The notes: generated from the letters alone by a model not told the origin. Counted from the first letter of the stretch, positions 25,395 to 35,483 are shown. The stretch: 64,000 bases of DNA from Cohaesibacter haloalkalitolerans (GCF_003574655.1 NZ_QNUM01000011.1:1-64000); one strand, 5' to 3'. Made by a program: numbers and translations.

Positions 25395-28300
25395 TTAGGA
25401 CGACGGCGTGCCCCCTGACCCGCTCAGGTCGAGCGGACCAAAGGCAAGGACGGCGTCGAGCTGGTGCATCACATGCTCGAAATCATGGCCGAGCATCGGC
25501 TCCCGTTCGCCGACCTTCTCCGCAAAGGCCCGGTGCAGGAGCACGCGCGAGCGTGCGCTGGGGGTCCGATAAGCGAAGGCGACCTTTTCCGGAGAGTCGA
25601 GTCCCCGGCGGATTGCATATGCGAGGATCTCGAGCACCGCAGGATTGGCGGCAACTTGGCCTTTGGCTGCCAGGACTTGCTGGATGATCTCCGATGCTGC
25701 CGACGCGACCATGTACAGCTGCCGGTTGGCAATTTGATTGATGAGATCGCGCGTTCGCTTGCAGACGCCGATCGTCGCTGCAGGTACGCCGAGCGCCACC
25801 TCAATCTGATTGAAAGGCTCGCCCCTGAGCCACGCTGCCAGCCCAGTCTTTAGCCTCGCCATTTCCTGCCCGGAGCTCGCCCCGCCCGTCTTGGATCCGC
25901 GTGTCACGGCTTTGACGGTTTCCACGGCCGATCCGAATAGCAGTGAATAGCTGTCGCGATCGGCGATCATGAAATCGATAAGCCACTCCATCCAACCGCA
26001 AACGGTCGATGGCAGAGCGTCGATCTCCGCCTCGACTTTGGCGGCAATGGCCGCCAGCGGCTCCACCGCCAGACCTGTGAACGCGGCGACCTGCATGACC
26101 TGCGCCGAAGTTTCCTCCGTCGTTGCATCGAGCGCCGTCTTCAACGCTCCAAGTTTGGCATCGAAAGCGGCATTTTCCTTTGCCTGCCTTGCCTGATATC
26201 CCGCGAAAGAGCGGCTGATCATTTCGACAGCTTTGTCGACCGCCGCATCCTCAGGCTCGCCCGCACGAAGCCGACTGAGAAAATAGCGGACTCCAGCTCC
26301 CGACAGTTCGCCGTTCTGGATGCTGTCCAGCAGTGCGGTCAGCGGGTCGTCGATCCGTACGCACTGGTCGTTCGGGGGGAGCACCGCCTTGAGCATCTTG
26401 AATGCCTCATCCTCAGGGGTGGCGTTCGCGTCGAAATGCACGACTGGTTCGGGGATTAACAAAACCGTGCCATTGGCAAGATGGCCGGCGCGCCCAGCCC
26501 GTCCGGCTGCGTTCAAGATCTCATGGCCTTCGAGCGGTTTGCGACCCTCTTCGTTGTGCCGCATCGTTCCAGCAAGGATTGCGACCTGCGCTGGCAGATT
26601 CATCCCCTGTGCAAGGGTCGGTGTTGCAACAATCACGTTCACGCCCGTGGATTTCTTGAACACTGATTCAGCGAGACGCCGTTCTAGGGGGATCATATCG
26701 CCGTTGTGCGGTATCGCAGGGGCGGTCGGATCAAACAGGGAACAGCTTGCGGCACCAAGCTCCGAAATCGCATCGACCCATAAACTATTCTCGGATTCGG
26801 TCAGCTCCGGTGGGGAAGGCAGCTTGCCACGAAGCCGTTTCGCCGTCGACGGCGCATGATCCGCCTGCTGCACGAACATAATTGTCTTGAGACCAGCTAT
26901 CGCTGCGCTCTTAGCCAAGGCTGCGCCGACGTCGTTCGCGTTCGGAGTCGCGCCGCCCGTGCCATGGGCGAGCGCGACGGGTACGTCCGAAAGCCTAACG
27001 AGCCGCGTATCGGTCGGGACCGATTTGACCCACGCATGGTGCAGCCCGAAGAGCGCATACGGGTCGGCATTCAGCGGTGGCGCCCGATAGGCCTTCTTAA
27101 GACGCTTCTTCCGCCGGACGATTACGTCAGCCGCATCGACTTGCTCTTTGGGATAGATCACCACGCCGCGGGCCTGACGGCTTGGCTTCCACGGATCATG
27201 GAAACCTTCACATGGGCGCCCAGTGATCGTGGTGAGCCAATCTGCCACTTCTTCGGCATTCTGGAGCATGGCGGATAACAGCAGAAGGTCGGCATCAGGG
27301 GCCCGTTTAATGGCGTGAAGCAGGCAAAGCATCGCGTCAACGCTACGAGACCCGCCACCTTTTGGGCTCAACAGATGACATTCGTCGAAAACCAGTAGCC
27401 CAATGTCGCTCATGTCGGTTTCGGCAAAACTGAGAAGGGCCAGGCACCGCTCTGGCGTCATGACCTCGATCGACTCTAGTTCGGGTCCGCGGATCAGGGC
27501 GGTGAGATCGCCGTCCGCCGACACCACGCTGTCGATTAGCGTCTCCGGGAAACTCTCGGCCAGATCGTCGCGGAGCTGATCGACCAACGCCAGTGTGGGC
27601 ACGAGAAAGATGACTTTCTTGCCCGCGGACAGCGTCGATGCGATCTTGAGTTCGGAGAGGGTCGTTTTTCCCGCGCCTGTCGGAAGTACGAGCACCGCCG
27701 ACTTGCCCACATCTAGAAACCCGGTCGCGACGGCCGCGCGGTGATTGGGCCAGAGAACCGGCTTACTCGCGGCACGGTGGCGAACCCATAGCTTCCAAGC
27801 CTGTTCCTCGGCGCCCGCGGGTGGCGGGATCCGCGTGACTCCAGAATTTTCGAGCCCGTCGGCGACGTGCGTCAGCAACCGGGCCAAATGACGCGGTCCG
27901 GCATAGCTGGAAATAATGTTCAGCCCAGAGCTTTCCGGGAGGTCGAGCGGGTGGGTCGCAAGTTCTACCACGCGAGCGAAAGCCTGTTGGGGCGTATCGA
28001 ACGACTGGTAGGCGAGTTCGAGGTTCGGCCGATCGAGAAGGCGAGCGACCATTTGCACCAGCCCGCTCCAGCACAGTCCGTAGAGGGCCTGGGTGGCTCT
28101 TTCGTCGAACGGCGCCTCCGCTCCCGGCCTAAGCCTTGCCAAGCGCTCAGCACGTTCAAGGATCGCCTCGAATCGTTCCAAGGCAAGATCTTCGATGCTC
28201 TCAACGAGAGCGCCACGATGAATATCTTCGAGTCGTGGCCCGGCAAGTTCGCGCGCCGCCTCGCGAGCGTCGGGACTCTGCTCAGCTATGAGAAAGAGGA

Positions 28301-28655
28301 GCGGCGCCGAAACTCGCGGATCGATGGCGCGCGCCATCAGCAGATCGTCCCGCATCTCGAGTTTAGGGCGGACTCGCCCCAGAAGCTGGTAAGCCGTCCC
28401 TGCGACAAAAGCCGCCGCACGTCGCTCGTGGTCTTCGGCTCCATTGTCCACTAGAGCCTCGTAGATTGTCGCGATCCGCTCGATCCGCTCCAACTTGGCC
28501 AAGTAATCGGGCTGATCGGCGAGCACCGCAGCCCGTAATCTGAGTCCAGCGAGCTCTGCGTAGATTCCGGTCAACTCCTGCGGGAGTAATGCCGGATCAA
28601 CCCCGGAGATGGCCGGCGCGGTGCGGAGCAACGCTGCAGTCTGGGCGTCAAACAT
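25395..28655 (-). CDS. hamB-like: SF2 DEAD/DEAH helicase, Hachiman HamB/AbpB-like
   Basis: A 1086-residue superfamily 2 helicase. A 320-residue helical N-terminus precedes VLVLPTGAGKTTLSE (Walker A), VTPERCLALL, LLVFDECHLL (motif II), LLLLSAMLQNAEEV and the second RecA domain with ATPTLAQGMNLP and NAAGRAGRAG, a Ski2-like pattern. The C-terminal 350 residues are helical. ATG at 28655 overlaps the upstream nuclease stop by 8 bp. In Hachiman and AbpAB the helicase senses damaged or phage DNA and releases its nuclease partner; that is inferred here from architecture and operon. Confidence 0.78.
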   Translation of the reverse strand: MFDAQTAALLRTAPAISGVDPALLPQELTGIYAELAGLRLRAAVLADQPDYLAKLERIERIATIYEALVDNGAEDHERRAAAFVAGTAYQLLGRVRPKLEMRDDLLMARAIDPRVSAPLLFLIAEQSPDAREAARELAGPRLEDIHRGALVESIEDLALERFEAILERAERLARLRPGAEAPFDERATQALYGLCWSGLVQMVARLLDRPNLELAYQSFDTPQQAFARVVELATHPLDLPESSGLNIISSYAGPRHLARLLTHVADGLENSGVTRIPPPAGAEEQAWKLWVRHRAASKPVLWPNHRAAVATGFLDVGKSAVLVLPTGAGKTTLSELKIASTLSAGKKVIFLVPTLALVDQLRDDLAESFPETLIDSVVSADGDLTALIRGPELESIEVMTPERCLALLSFAETDMSDIGLLVFDECHLLSPKGGGSRSVDAMLCLLHAIKRAPDADLLLLSAMLQNAEEVADWLTTITGRPCEGFHDPWKPSRQARGVVIYPKEQVDAADVIVRRKKRLKKAYRAPPLNADPYALFGLHHAWVKSVPTDTRLVRLSDVPVALAHGTGGATPNANDVGAALAKSAAIAGLKTIMFVQQADHAPSTAKRLRGKLPSPPELTESENSLWVDAISELGAASCSLFDPTAPAIPHNGDMIPLERRLAESVFKKSTGVNVIVATPTLAQGMNLPAQVAILAGTMRHNEEGRKPLEGHEILNAAGRAGRAGHLANGTVLLIPEPVVHFDANATPEDEAFKMLKAVLPPNDQCVRIDDPLTALLDSIQNGELSGAGVRYFLSRLRAGEPEDAAVDKAVEMISRSFAGYQARQAKENAAFDAKLGALKTALDATTEETSAQVMQVAAFTGLAVEPLAAIAAKVEAEIDALPSTVCGWMEWLIDFMIADRDSYSLLFGSAVETVKAVTRGSKTGGASSGQEMARLKTGLAAWLRGEPFNQIEVALGVPAATIGVCKRTRDLINQIANRQLYMVASAASEIIQQVLAAKGQVAANPAVLEILAYAIRRGLDSPEKVAFAYRTPSARSRVLLHRAFAEKVGEREPMLGHDFEHVMHQLDAVLAFGPLDLSGSGGTPSS

Positions 28656-29436
28656 CGAACCTCGCAATCTGCGTCCAAACGCGATTGGCGAACTCGGCAA
28701 ACCAGGCCCGAACGTCGTCGAGCGGCAGCGTATTGCCACGACGGACATCGGTCGCAACGGAGAGAGTGTCGTAGTCCTTGAACAGCGCCACGCATTTTTC
28801 CGCAGGGAAAACGGAGGGACTTACGGACAGCGACGCCTCGAACGCCAAGGGGCGGCTTTGTATGAGCGTGTCGTAAGCAGCTTTGAGTTGCGCGCCAGCA
28901 AGACCATAATTCTCCAACAGTGCGAGGACTGCCTGCGCGAGCTGGTTGTCGCGTTCGCCGGAAATATACTCACGGAAGGATTTCAGAACCTGGCTCTGAA
29001 ATTTCTGCCGCGCGTGGATCGTGCATTTATATTCGTAGACGGTGGCTTTCGTCAGCGTCTTGGTCGCGGGGTCCACCGTCACCTTTACGCCGTCGGTGCC
29101 TTGATTGGTCGACTTGAGATGCGAATGGTCGATCTTTTCGTCGCCAGTCTTCCCTTTGCCAGCCGCTACCCAGCAGATGATCTCGAACAGCAGGCCGTCG
29201 CGATGCTCGATGCCTTTATCCGTCGTGGGGTGAAGATCCTTTTCCAAGGTCGCCTTCAGTTTCGCAGTGATCTTTGGCGCACCGAGCTGCGTACCCTCCA
29301 GGATCAAGGCTGCGTGGAAGGCTTGCCCGATCAAGACCAACGCCACCAAATGGGCAAGCTCGTCAGGGCCATTGACGACCCATTGCTCTCCCTCGCATTG
29401 GGGAAGCGCGGACATCGGATTCAAGGTCAACGGCAT
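28648..29436 (-). CDS. hamA-like: PD-(D/E)XK nuclease, Hachiman HamA/AbpA-like
   Basis: A 262-residue protein with a nuclease-type core: GIEHRDGLLFE (E85), GTDGVKV (D115) and VYEYKCT (E135-x-K137), matching the E...D...ExK arrangement of PD-(D/E)XK enzymes such as DUF1837/HamA. It lies directly upstream of a large SF2 helicase with an 8-bp overlap, the gene order of Hachiman and AbpAB. Expected role is DNA degradation when released by the helicase. It starts 7 bp after the gamma-glutamylcyclotransferase-like gene, so that gene is cotranscribed. Sequence resemblance to HamA is modest, so a related but separate family is possible. Confidence 0.65.
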   Translation of the reverse strand: MPLTLNPMSALPQCEGEQWVVNGPDELAHLVALVLIGQAFHAALILEGTQLGAPKITAKLKATLEKDLHPTTDKGIEHRDGLLFEIICWVAAGKGKTGDEKIDHSHLKSTNQGTDGVKVTVDPATKTLTKATVYEYKCTIHARQKFQSQVLKSFREYISGERDNQLAQAVLALLENYGLAGAQLKAAYDTLIQSRPLAFEASLSVSPSVFPAEKCVALFKDYDTLSVATDVRRGNTLPLDDVRAWFAEFANRVWTQIARFDV

Positions 29437-29443
29437 GGTTCAA

Positions 29444-29986
29444 TCAGGTCCCAAGCAACATTCGAAAATCGTCGACGCCATGATCTCGCATCGCTTGGAT
29501 CACAGCGATCCGGGTTTTTCGATCCGTTTTGGCATCTTCGACGAACCGGGTGCTCCGTAATTCTGCAACGTAAGTTTCGCTCATCTCGTGGTAAAGAGCA
29601 CCCGCGATGACGGCTGCAAGATACCAGTCGAACGGTTTCAGTCGTTCGTCTCGCGCGGTTGCGAGGTAGGTGCTCGCCTCGATATCGGAGCCTAGAGCGG
29701 ACGCACCGACAGCGAAGCGATCGTCGCGGCGATAGCCGTAGCCACGACCTTCATAGCGATCGAGAGCATCTCGCTCCGAAACGTCGATCGCGAAAAGCAC
29801 ACCTGGCACATTAGACCCGAGGACCGGGACCAATGTCGCCTTCCCTGATCCATCAATGCTCGGCTTTGTGAACTCCAGGCCGAAGTTCGCCGCTAAGCCG
29901 GTTCCAATCAGCTTGGCCGAGGGACACCGATCCAGCAACCGCTGAGGCAACATGTTCGATCCATATGCGAAGTAATAGAAGGTCAT
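29444..29986 (-). CDS. gamma-glutamylcyclotransferase-like (AIG2/GGCT) protein
   Basis: A 180-residue protein with FAYGSNML near the N-terminus and ALDRYEGRGYGY, the classic GGCT fold motifs; the glutamate of RYEG corresponds to the catalytic acid. Family members cyclise gamma-glutamyl amines to 5-oxoproline. It is the first gene of a tight leftward set with the nuclease (7-bp gap) and helicase, which is not the standard two-gene Hachiman layout. It may process a gamma-glutamyl linkage, a small-molecule signal, or simply hitch-hike. Confidence 0.78.
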   Translation of the reverse strand: MTFYYFAYGSNMLPQRLLDRCPSAKLIGTGLAANFGLEFTKPSIDGSGKATLVPVLGSNVPGVLFAIDVSERDALDRYEGRGYGYRRDDRFAVGASALGSDIEASTYLATARDERLKPFDWYLAAVIAGALYHEMSETYVAELRSTRFVEDAKTDRKTRIAVIQAMRDHGVDDFRMLLGT

Positions 29987-30401
29987 TTCCCATTCGGTCT
30001 TTCGTCAATATGATAGTCAATACTGCACCTGAACTTGACCAATGTGAAGTGCCTTGTAGCGAATTCTCACGGAGGTTCATTGTGCGTGGCCGAGTGTCGG
30101 CTTTTCTCTCCGGCTTGCCAAGATTGGACGGGCAGCAACCGCCCCGAACGGTCTGTCCAAGCCTCGAGGCACTCAAAGACATCCTGAATGTCCGCTTTAG
30201 CTTACGGCTCTAGAGATCTCGCATCTGCGGACAATGACCGCAATCCGCCCGAAACGGCCGTGATTGACAATCTCAGATATTCAATCTGGAGCAAAAGACT
30301 CTGTTTGGCAGCGAGGCAAATGCGATGCCAGAGAAAATTGGTGAAGCCTTTGAAGCTGAAATGAACCGATTATTTGAAGACTGACTGCTTTAACGAGGCG
30401 G
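29987..30401. other. intergenic region, no supported gene
   Basis: About 415 bp upstream of the GGCT-like gene and after the RNase-H-like gene. The 29987-30030 part with AT-rich DNA probably holds the promoter of the GGCT-nuclease-helicase unit. Nothing else is recognisable. Confidence 0.4.
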
Positions 30402-31247
30402 TCAGTCTCTGGATGCTTTCCTACGACGGGTTGCTTTTGGCTTCTCTTCAGGAGGCCACGGAGCTCCGAGGATCCATCCCTCAACCAAACCGGTTGCTGC
30501 AATCGGTTCTGGTTCCGGGGCGGCAAAGGCAGTTTCCAGTTCTCCTGATTTGTCTGCTTCTTGCAGCCATTGGGCGACAGAATAGGCGTCGTGTTGATCC
30601 GGAGTGCGGTCTTTTCGAGGATAGGAGAAACTCCAGAGGCGGGGATAAGCCTCGGCGATGACTGAAGAACCCTCTGGTGGTGTCCATCCATCGAAGGGCC
30701 AGAAATGCAATTGGGGTCGCGCTTCTCGTATACGCCTTAGCCAGGGAATGCCCGAATGGGTGGACTTTGCGACTGATCCCTGCACATCGAAATGAAACAC
30801 TGATTTTGCTGATCCGGTTGCCTCTTCGGTCAGGCGTCGCCAACGCCTTTCGCCCGTTCTTGCTGCTCCATTGCCGACACTGCCGTTTCGAACAAAATCG
30901 ACATAGGTGTGAAGCTCGTCGGTTGGCCAGTGGACGCAAAAGTCGTCCAGGAAGACCTGCCAATCCGGCTCCAGCCTATGTCGCTCGAAATAGCGCATGG
31001 GAAAAGAGAAAGCGTGATCAATTCCGACAATTGTCGGAATGCTGCTGTCCAGCTCCTCAGTCAACCATTCCGCAAGGCCGCGCCGGGTCCAGTATTTCTT
31101 GGGACCGGGGGGAGGGAGGACTTCCTCTGCCTCATTGTCGTCAATGGTTTGATAAACCCGTAGTCCCTTGAGACTTGCCTCTGCTGTTTCTGCTCCAGAG
31201 TAATCAATGCCAATGGTTCTTTTGAACCTGCGTGCTGGGCTTGTCAT
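30402..31247 (-). CDS. RNase H-fold (DUF429-like) hypothetical protein
   Basis: A 281-residue protein. RTIGIDYSGAE at the start, TIVGIDHAFSFP in the middle and IAEAYPRLW...DQHDAYSVAQWL near the end resemble the spaced acidic residues of RNase H-like DUF429 proteins. ATG at 31247 overlaps the DUF3883 stop by 4 bp, so the pair is coupled. The C-terminus is basic and Pro-rich. A nuclease or nucleic acid-sensing role is possible; the family assignment is tentative. Confidence 0.5.
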   Translation of the reverse strand: MTSPARRFKRTIGIDYSGAETAEASLKGLRVYQTIDDNEAEEVLPPPGPKKYWTRRGLAEWLTEELDSSIPTIVGIDHAFSFPMRYFERHRLEPDWQVFLDDFCVHWPTDELHTYVDFVRNGSVGNGAARTGERRWRRLTEEATGSAKSVFHFDVQGSVAKSTHSGIPWLRRIREARPQLHFWPFDGWTPPEGSSVIAEAYPRLWSFSYPRKDRTPDQHDAYSVAQWLQEADKSGELETAFAAPEPEPIAATGLVEGWILGAPWPPEEKPKATRRRKASRD

Positions 31248-32074
31248 TGGAAGCTTGCCTGAAAGTTTGTGGCGGTGAGAGACACGTGGGCGTCGAGAGG
31301 TGGGCGCAATTCGAATGCCTTTGGCCCGCGTGCAAATTCGTAGAGCCGTAGCAGATACCAATGCTCTCGCCTCTCGTCAGCAAACTCAAGCTCGTTACGG
31401 GAGATATGGAACGGTGTCCGCTCCCACCCGTTTGTGGTCTTAACCTCGATTAGGCGATCCTTGCCTTCGGGGGTGAAACTGGCGATATCATATCCGGCCC
31501 CATCACCGTCTTCCTTTGAAACCCAACGAACGCGTCGTGCGAGATCATCCCTGCCGCTTTGCTGAAGCGTCATGCGTTCATGGTGAAATACGCGCTCCTC
31601 GCCTGCATGCCCCAAAGCGCGATTGCGCTCATCCCGGCCAGCAACATCGAAGCGGCGAGCAACACGCTGCATCTGTTCGACTTCATCTGAGGGAGGCGCA
31701 TTGCGCATGGTTGGGGCCACGCCGATGTAAAGGGCTCCTGCTTCGGCCAGTTGGAGACTTTCTGTTTGATGCAGAGAGGCTTCCCATTCCGGATGGTGTG
31801 CAAGCCATCTGGAAATGGCCTCTGCAAGTGTCATCTGAAAATTGAACCGAGGCTTGTAGCCTTTAATGGTCGGAAGCCCAAGGCCGACGCAAGCCGCAGA
31901 CACGTTGCACAGTTTGAACTCGTTTGAGCCGCGGCTGCGACCAATCTGCTCTTGCAATGCCCTGTTCATTGCCGCTTTGTTGTAGCTACGCCCCGACAGT
32001 TCATCACTCAGCATCATGAAATAGGATGCCACGGTGATGTCGTTTTCGGTGTCTGACCAATTCTCTGAACTCAT
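31244..32074 (-). CDS. DUF3883 domain protein (PD-(D/E)XK-like)
   Basis: A 276-residue protein. The C-terminal GYDIASFTPEGKDRLIEVKT followed by PFHISRNELEFA is the DUF3883 signature, where D and E-x-K form a PD-(D/E)XK-type site. The N-terminal 130 residues are a separate helical domain. DUF3883 proteins recur in restriction and defence islands. It is coupled by a 4-bp overlap to the RNase-H-like gene and is divergent from the type III-like operon with a 148-bp shared promoter region. Confidence 0.78.
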   Translation of the reverse strand: MSSENWSDTENDITVASYFMMLSDELSGRSYNKAAMNRALQEQIGRSRGSNEFKLCNVSAACVGLGLPTIKGYKPRFNFQMTLAEAISRWLAHHPEWEASLHQTESLQLAEAGALYIGVAPTMRNAPPSDEVEQMQRVARRFDVAGRDERNRALGHAGEERVFHHERMTLQQSGRDDLARRVRWVSKEDGDGAGYDIASFTPEGKDRLIEVKTTNGWERTPFHISRNELEFADERREHWYLLRLYEFARGPKAFELRPPLDAHVSLTATNFQASFQ

Positions 32075-32222
32075 AACGGGAAACTACCGTGGGATTGGCG
32101 GGGTGTCATAGTGGTTGCAGCTACAATGTCCATACATAAGTTGATTAAAATAAAGCCGGTATTGATACATTCAACACAAAAGATAGAATGGTGAAAAACA
32201 CTCCGCAGAGTTGAGGTTGGAA
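32075..32222. promoter_or_regulatory. divergent promoter region with short leader ORF
   Basis: AT-rich spacer between the DUF3883 gene (leftward) and the helicase gene (rightward). ATG at 32188 opens an eight-codon frame, MVKNTPQS, ending in TGA at 32212-32214, just before the helicase ribosome site GAGG. This tiny ORF could couple or attenuate translation, or be chance. Confidence 0.35.
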
Positions 32223-35200
32223 TTGAGAATAATCGATAATATTACGAATTTGCTCGGAGAAGATATTAAGGAAAACCTTGATCAAACGAGCAAGCTCTCT
32301 GTTGCTGCCGCTGTTTTTTCAATATACGCTTTTGAAGTTTTCAAGGGGCAATTGGAAGAAATCGAAGAATTTAGGTTCATATTCACTACACCTTCGTTTA
32401 TTCCGAATGGTTCTGTCGACAAATTGCACAAAGAAAAAAGGCAGTTTTTCATCCCTGGTGAAGCTAAGCCTATTGGCGTTGCTGGTGGGGAGTTTGAAAT
32501 ACAGCTGCGGAACAAGATGACGCAGAGAGCTGTTGCCAGAGAATGTGCAGCATGGATTCGAAAGAAAGCTAAATTCAAGACCAACGCTACCAACTCACCT
32601 ATGCAACAGTTTGCCCATGTTGGAAATGAGAATGGCGCAACCGCATACATGCCAATATCGGGTTTCACTTCCGTAGATCTCGGATATCAGCGTGGTGACG
32701 CGATGTCGAACCTGACACAGGCTATGGATGAGCCGGAATTTACCAAAACATATCTGGGGCTTTTTGATCAACTCTGGAACGATGATCACAAGCTTCGTGA
32801 TGTAACGAGCCAAGTTCTGGATCATATCGAAACCGTGTATCAGGAAAACAGCCCCGAGCGGATTTATTTCGTGATCCTATATAACCTGTTTTCCGAGTTT
32901 TTGTCAGAAGTCGATGAAGACGTTCTTCCTAACGAAAGAACCGGTTATCAAGAAAGCCTTGTTTGGAAAAAGCTATTTAATTACCAGAGAGATGCAGCTG
33001 TCGGGATAATAAATAAGCTTGAAGCGTATAATGGTTGTATTCTTGCCGACAGTGTGGGCCTTGGAAAAACGTTCACAGCTTTGGCAGTGATTAAATATTA
33101 TGAGTTGAGAAACAAAGACGTTCTTGTTCTCTGTCCGAAGAAGCTTGCAGACAATTGGCGTAACTACAACGCGAATTTGACAACCAATATCTTTTCAAAA
33201 GACCGTTTTCGATATGATGTTCTTTGTCATACGGATCTTTCCCGCACATCCGGAGAATCTTTCGGCATTCGCCTGGATCGGATCAATTGGGGCAATTATG
33301 ACCTTGTTGTGATTGATGAATCTCACAATTTTAGGAATAACGACGTCTACAAGGATCGTGAAACTCGATATCAGCGGCTTATGAACAAGGTCATTCGGTC
33401 CGGTGTCAAAACCAAGGTTCTCATGCTTTCGGCCACACCGGTCAACAACCGCTTCACAGATCTTCGCAACCAGCTAGCCCTTGCCTATGAAGGTCATTCA
33501 GATGATCTGAGCAAGAATTTGCGGACGAAAACGAGCGTTGAAGAGATTTTCCGCCGAGCCCAAACAGCATTCAATGCTTGGTCCGAGCTGCCGCCGGCAG
33601 AAAGAACAGCTGCCACCATCCTCAAAAGGCTTGATTTCGATTTCTTTGAGTTGCTCGATGCAGTCACAATTGCTCGGTCTCGCAAACATATCGAAACCTT
33701 CTATGACACTGCCGACATTGGGAAGTTTCCAACACGCAGGAAACCTCTGTCCCATCAGCTTCCTATCACGAAACGCGATGACGTAGTGAGTTTCAACGAA
33801 ATATACAGCCAGCTGAGCATGCTGAAGATGGCTGTATACGCTCCAGTCAATTATATCTATCCGAGCCGGGTGAAAAAGTACGAAGATCTTTACGACACCA
33901 AGACAGAAGGAGGCAAAGGAACCCTCCGGCAGGCTGACCGCGAAAGAAGCCTTCAAGCTCTCATGACGACGAATTTGTTGAAGCGCCTTGAGAGTTCTGT
34001 ACATGCCTTTCGAATGACGCTTGCTGCTCTTTCCAGCAATATTTCCAATACGCTCGACTCGATCAAACGATTTGAACAATTTGGTGCGTCTGATAGTGAA
34101 TTTGACTTGGTTGTCGATGAGGACCTTGCTGAAGAGGATGATGATCTTTCAGGCTTCTCCGTTGGCAAAAGCGTCAAAATCGCCCTAGCCGATATGGACA
34201 TACAGGCATGGAAACAGGAGCTGGTAGCTGATCAGGCAATAATCGACGGCTTGATTGACGAGATGCAGAAAGTGAAGCCCGCAGATGACGCTAAGCTGCA
34301 GCATTTGATGGCGGAAATTTCCGACAAGATGGCGCACCCCATCAATCCTGGCAATCGCAAGGTCATTGTCTTTACCGCGTTTGCAGATACAGCAAACTAT
34401 CTTTACAGCCAGCTCGCCCCACATTTTGCAAAATCGGATAACGCTCAAACCGGATTAGTGACAGGCTCTGGCAACCCGAAGACAACCTTGAGCAAGCCTT
34501 ATGATTTCCAGTCTGTTTTGACCCTCTTCTCGCCCATTGCGAAGGAGAAGGACAAGATCTTACCGAATGAGACAGCGGTTCTCGACATACTGATTGCGAC
34601 TGACTGTATTTCCGAAGGCCAGAACTTGCAGGATTGCGACTACCTCATCAACTATGACATTCACTGGAACCCGGTTCGGATCGTACAGCGGTTCGGGCGA
34701 ATAGATCGAATTGGATCGCCCAACACATCCATTCAGCTTTCCAACTATTGGCCGGATATTTCACTCGACGAATATATCAATCTCAAGGAGCGGGTTGAAA
34801 ACAGGATGCACATTGTCGATGTGACGGGCACAGGCGAAGACAATGTCTTAACTGCGAAGAGTTCAGAGACCGCCTACCGCAAGGAACAGCTACAGCGCCT
34901 TCAGAATGAGGTTATTGAACTTGAAGACGTCAAAACAGGTATTTCCATCACTGATCTCGGGTTGAATGACTTCCGAATGGATCTGCTCAATTACATCAAG
35001 GAAAATGGAGAGCTGGGAGCCGTCCCGAACGGACTGCACGCTGTTGTCCCCTCCGATGCTGATATTGGTCTGGTGCATGGTGTCATTTTTGCGCTGCGCA
35101 ACATCCACGACACAGTGAATATAAACCAGCAAAACCGCCTTCATCCTTATTACCTGGTCTACATTTCCGATGATGGAGACGTCATCGTGGATCAGACGCA

Positions 35201-35483
35201 GGTGAAACGGTTGCTCGATCTTGTTCGCACCAGTTGCAAATCCAATTCTGTTCCGATCGAGACACTCTGTGACGCCTTCAATAAAGAAACCAAAGACGGT
35301 CGTCAGATGGAGAAATATTCAGCTCTGTTGAATGAAGCGATCCGTTCGATGATCGAGATTAAAGAAGAGCGAGATATAGACAGTCTCTTTGCCGGTGGCC
35401 ATACGACGGCTTTGACACACACGATTGCTGGTCTTGAAGATTTCGAGTTGATCGCCTTCATCGTCGTGAGGGATCCGGCATGA
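32223..35483 (+). CDS. SNF2-family helicase with PLD-like N-terminus, RM-associated
   Basis: A 1086-residue protein. The N-terminal 200 residues (RIIDNITNLLGEDIKENL, AYMPISGFTSVDLG) resemble the PLD-like region of helicases linked to restriction loci. The SNF2 ATPase follows: ILADSVGLGKTFTALAV (about 272), VVIDESHNFRN (about 361), MLSATPVNN, and the C-terminal lobe with VFTAFADTANYL and QRFGRIDRIGS. TTG at 32223 is preferred because GAGG lies 5 bp before it and family proteins start at this RIIDN segment; no ATG fits. It overlaps DUF4391 by 4 bp and heads the operon. It probably translocates on DNA as part of the restriction response. Confidence 0.82.
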   Translation: MRIIDNITNLLGEDIKENLDQTSKLSVAAAVFSIYAFEVFKGQLEEIEEFRFIFTTPSFIPNGSVDKLHKEKRQFFIPGEAKPIGVAGGEFEIQLRNKMTQRAVARECAAWIRKKAKFKTNATNSPMQQFAHVGNENGATAYMPISGFTSVDLGYQRGDAMSNLTQAMDEPEFTKTYLGLFDQLWNDDHKLRDVTSQVLDHIETVYQENSPERIYFVILYNLFSEFLSEVDEDVLPNERTGYQESLVWKKLFNYQRDAAVGIINKLEAYNGCILADSVGLGKTFTALAVIKYYELRNKDVLVLCPKKLADNWRNYNANLTTNIFSKDRFRYDVLCHTDLSRTSGESFGIRLDRINWGNYDLVVIDESHNFRNNDVYKDRETRYQRLMNKVIRSGVKTKVLMLSATPVNNRFTDLRNQLALAYEGHSDDLSKNLRTKTSVEEIFRRAQTAFNAWSELPPAERTAATILKRLDFDFFELLDAVTIARSRKHIETFYDTADIGKFPTRRKPLSHQLPITKRDDVVSFNEIYSQLSMLKMAVYAPVNYIYPSRVKKYEDLYDTKTEGGKGTLRQADRERSLQALMTTNLLKRLESSVHAFRMTLAALSSNISNTLDSIKRFEQFGASDSEFDLVVDEDLAEEDDDLSGFSVGKSVKIALADMDIQAWKQELVADQAIIDGLIDEMQKVKPADDAKLQHLMAEISDKMAHPINPGNRKVIVFTAFADTANYLYSQLAPHFAKSDNAQTGLVTGSGNPKTTLSKPYDFQSVLTLFSPIAKEKDKILPNETAVLDILIATDCISEGQNLQDCDYLINYDIHWNPVRIVQRFGRIDRIGSPNTSIQLSNYWPDISLDEYINLKERVENRMHIVDVTGTGEDNVLTAKSSETAYRKEQLQRLQNEVIELEDVKTGISITDLGLNDFRMDLLNYIKENGELGAVPNGLHAVVPSDADIGLVHGVIFALRNIHDTVNINQQNRLHPYYLVYISDDGDVIVDQTQVKRLLDLVRTSCKSNSVPIETLCDAFNKETKDGRQMEKYSALLNEAIRSMIEIKEERDIDSLFAGGHTTALTHTIAGLEDFELIAFIVVRDPA

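Noticed and set aside
28609-29610. Open frame antisense to the nuclease and GGCT-like genes
   Set aside because: The sense genes carry catalytic motifs and tight coupling; the antisense frame does not.
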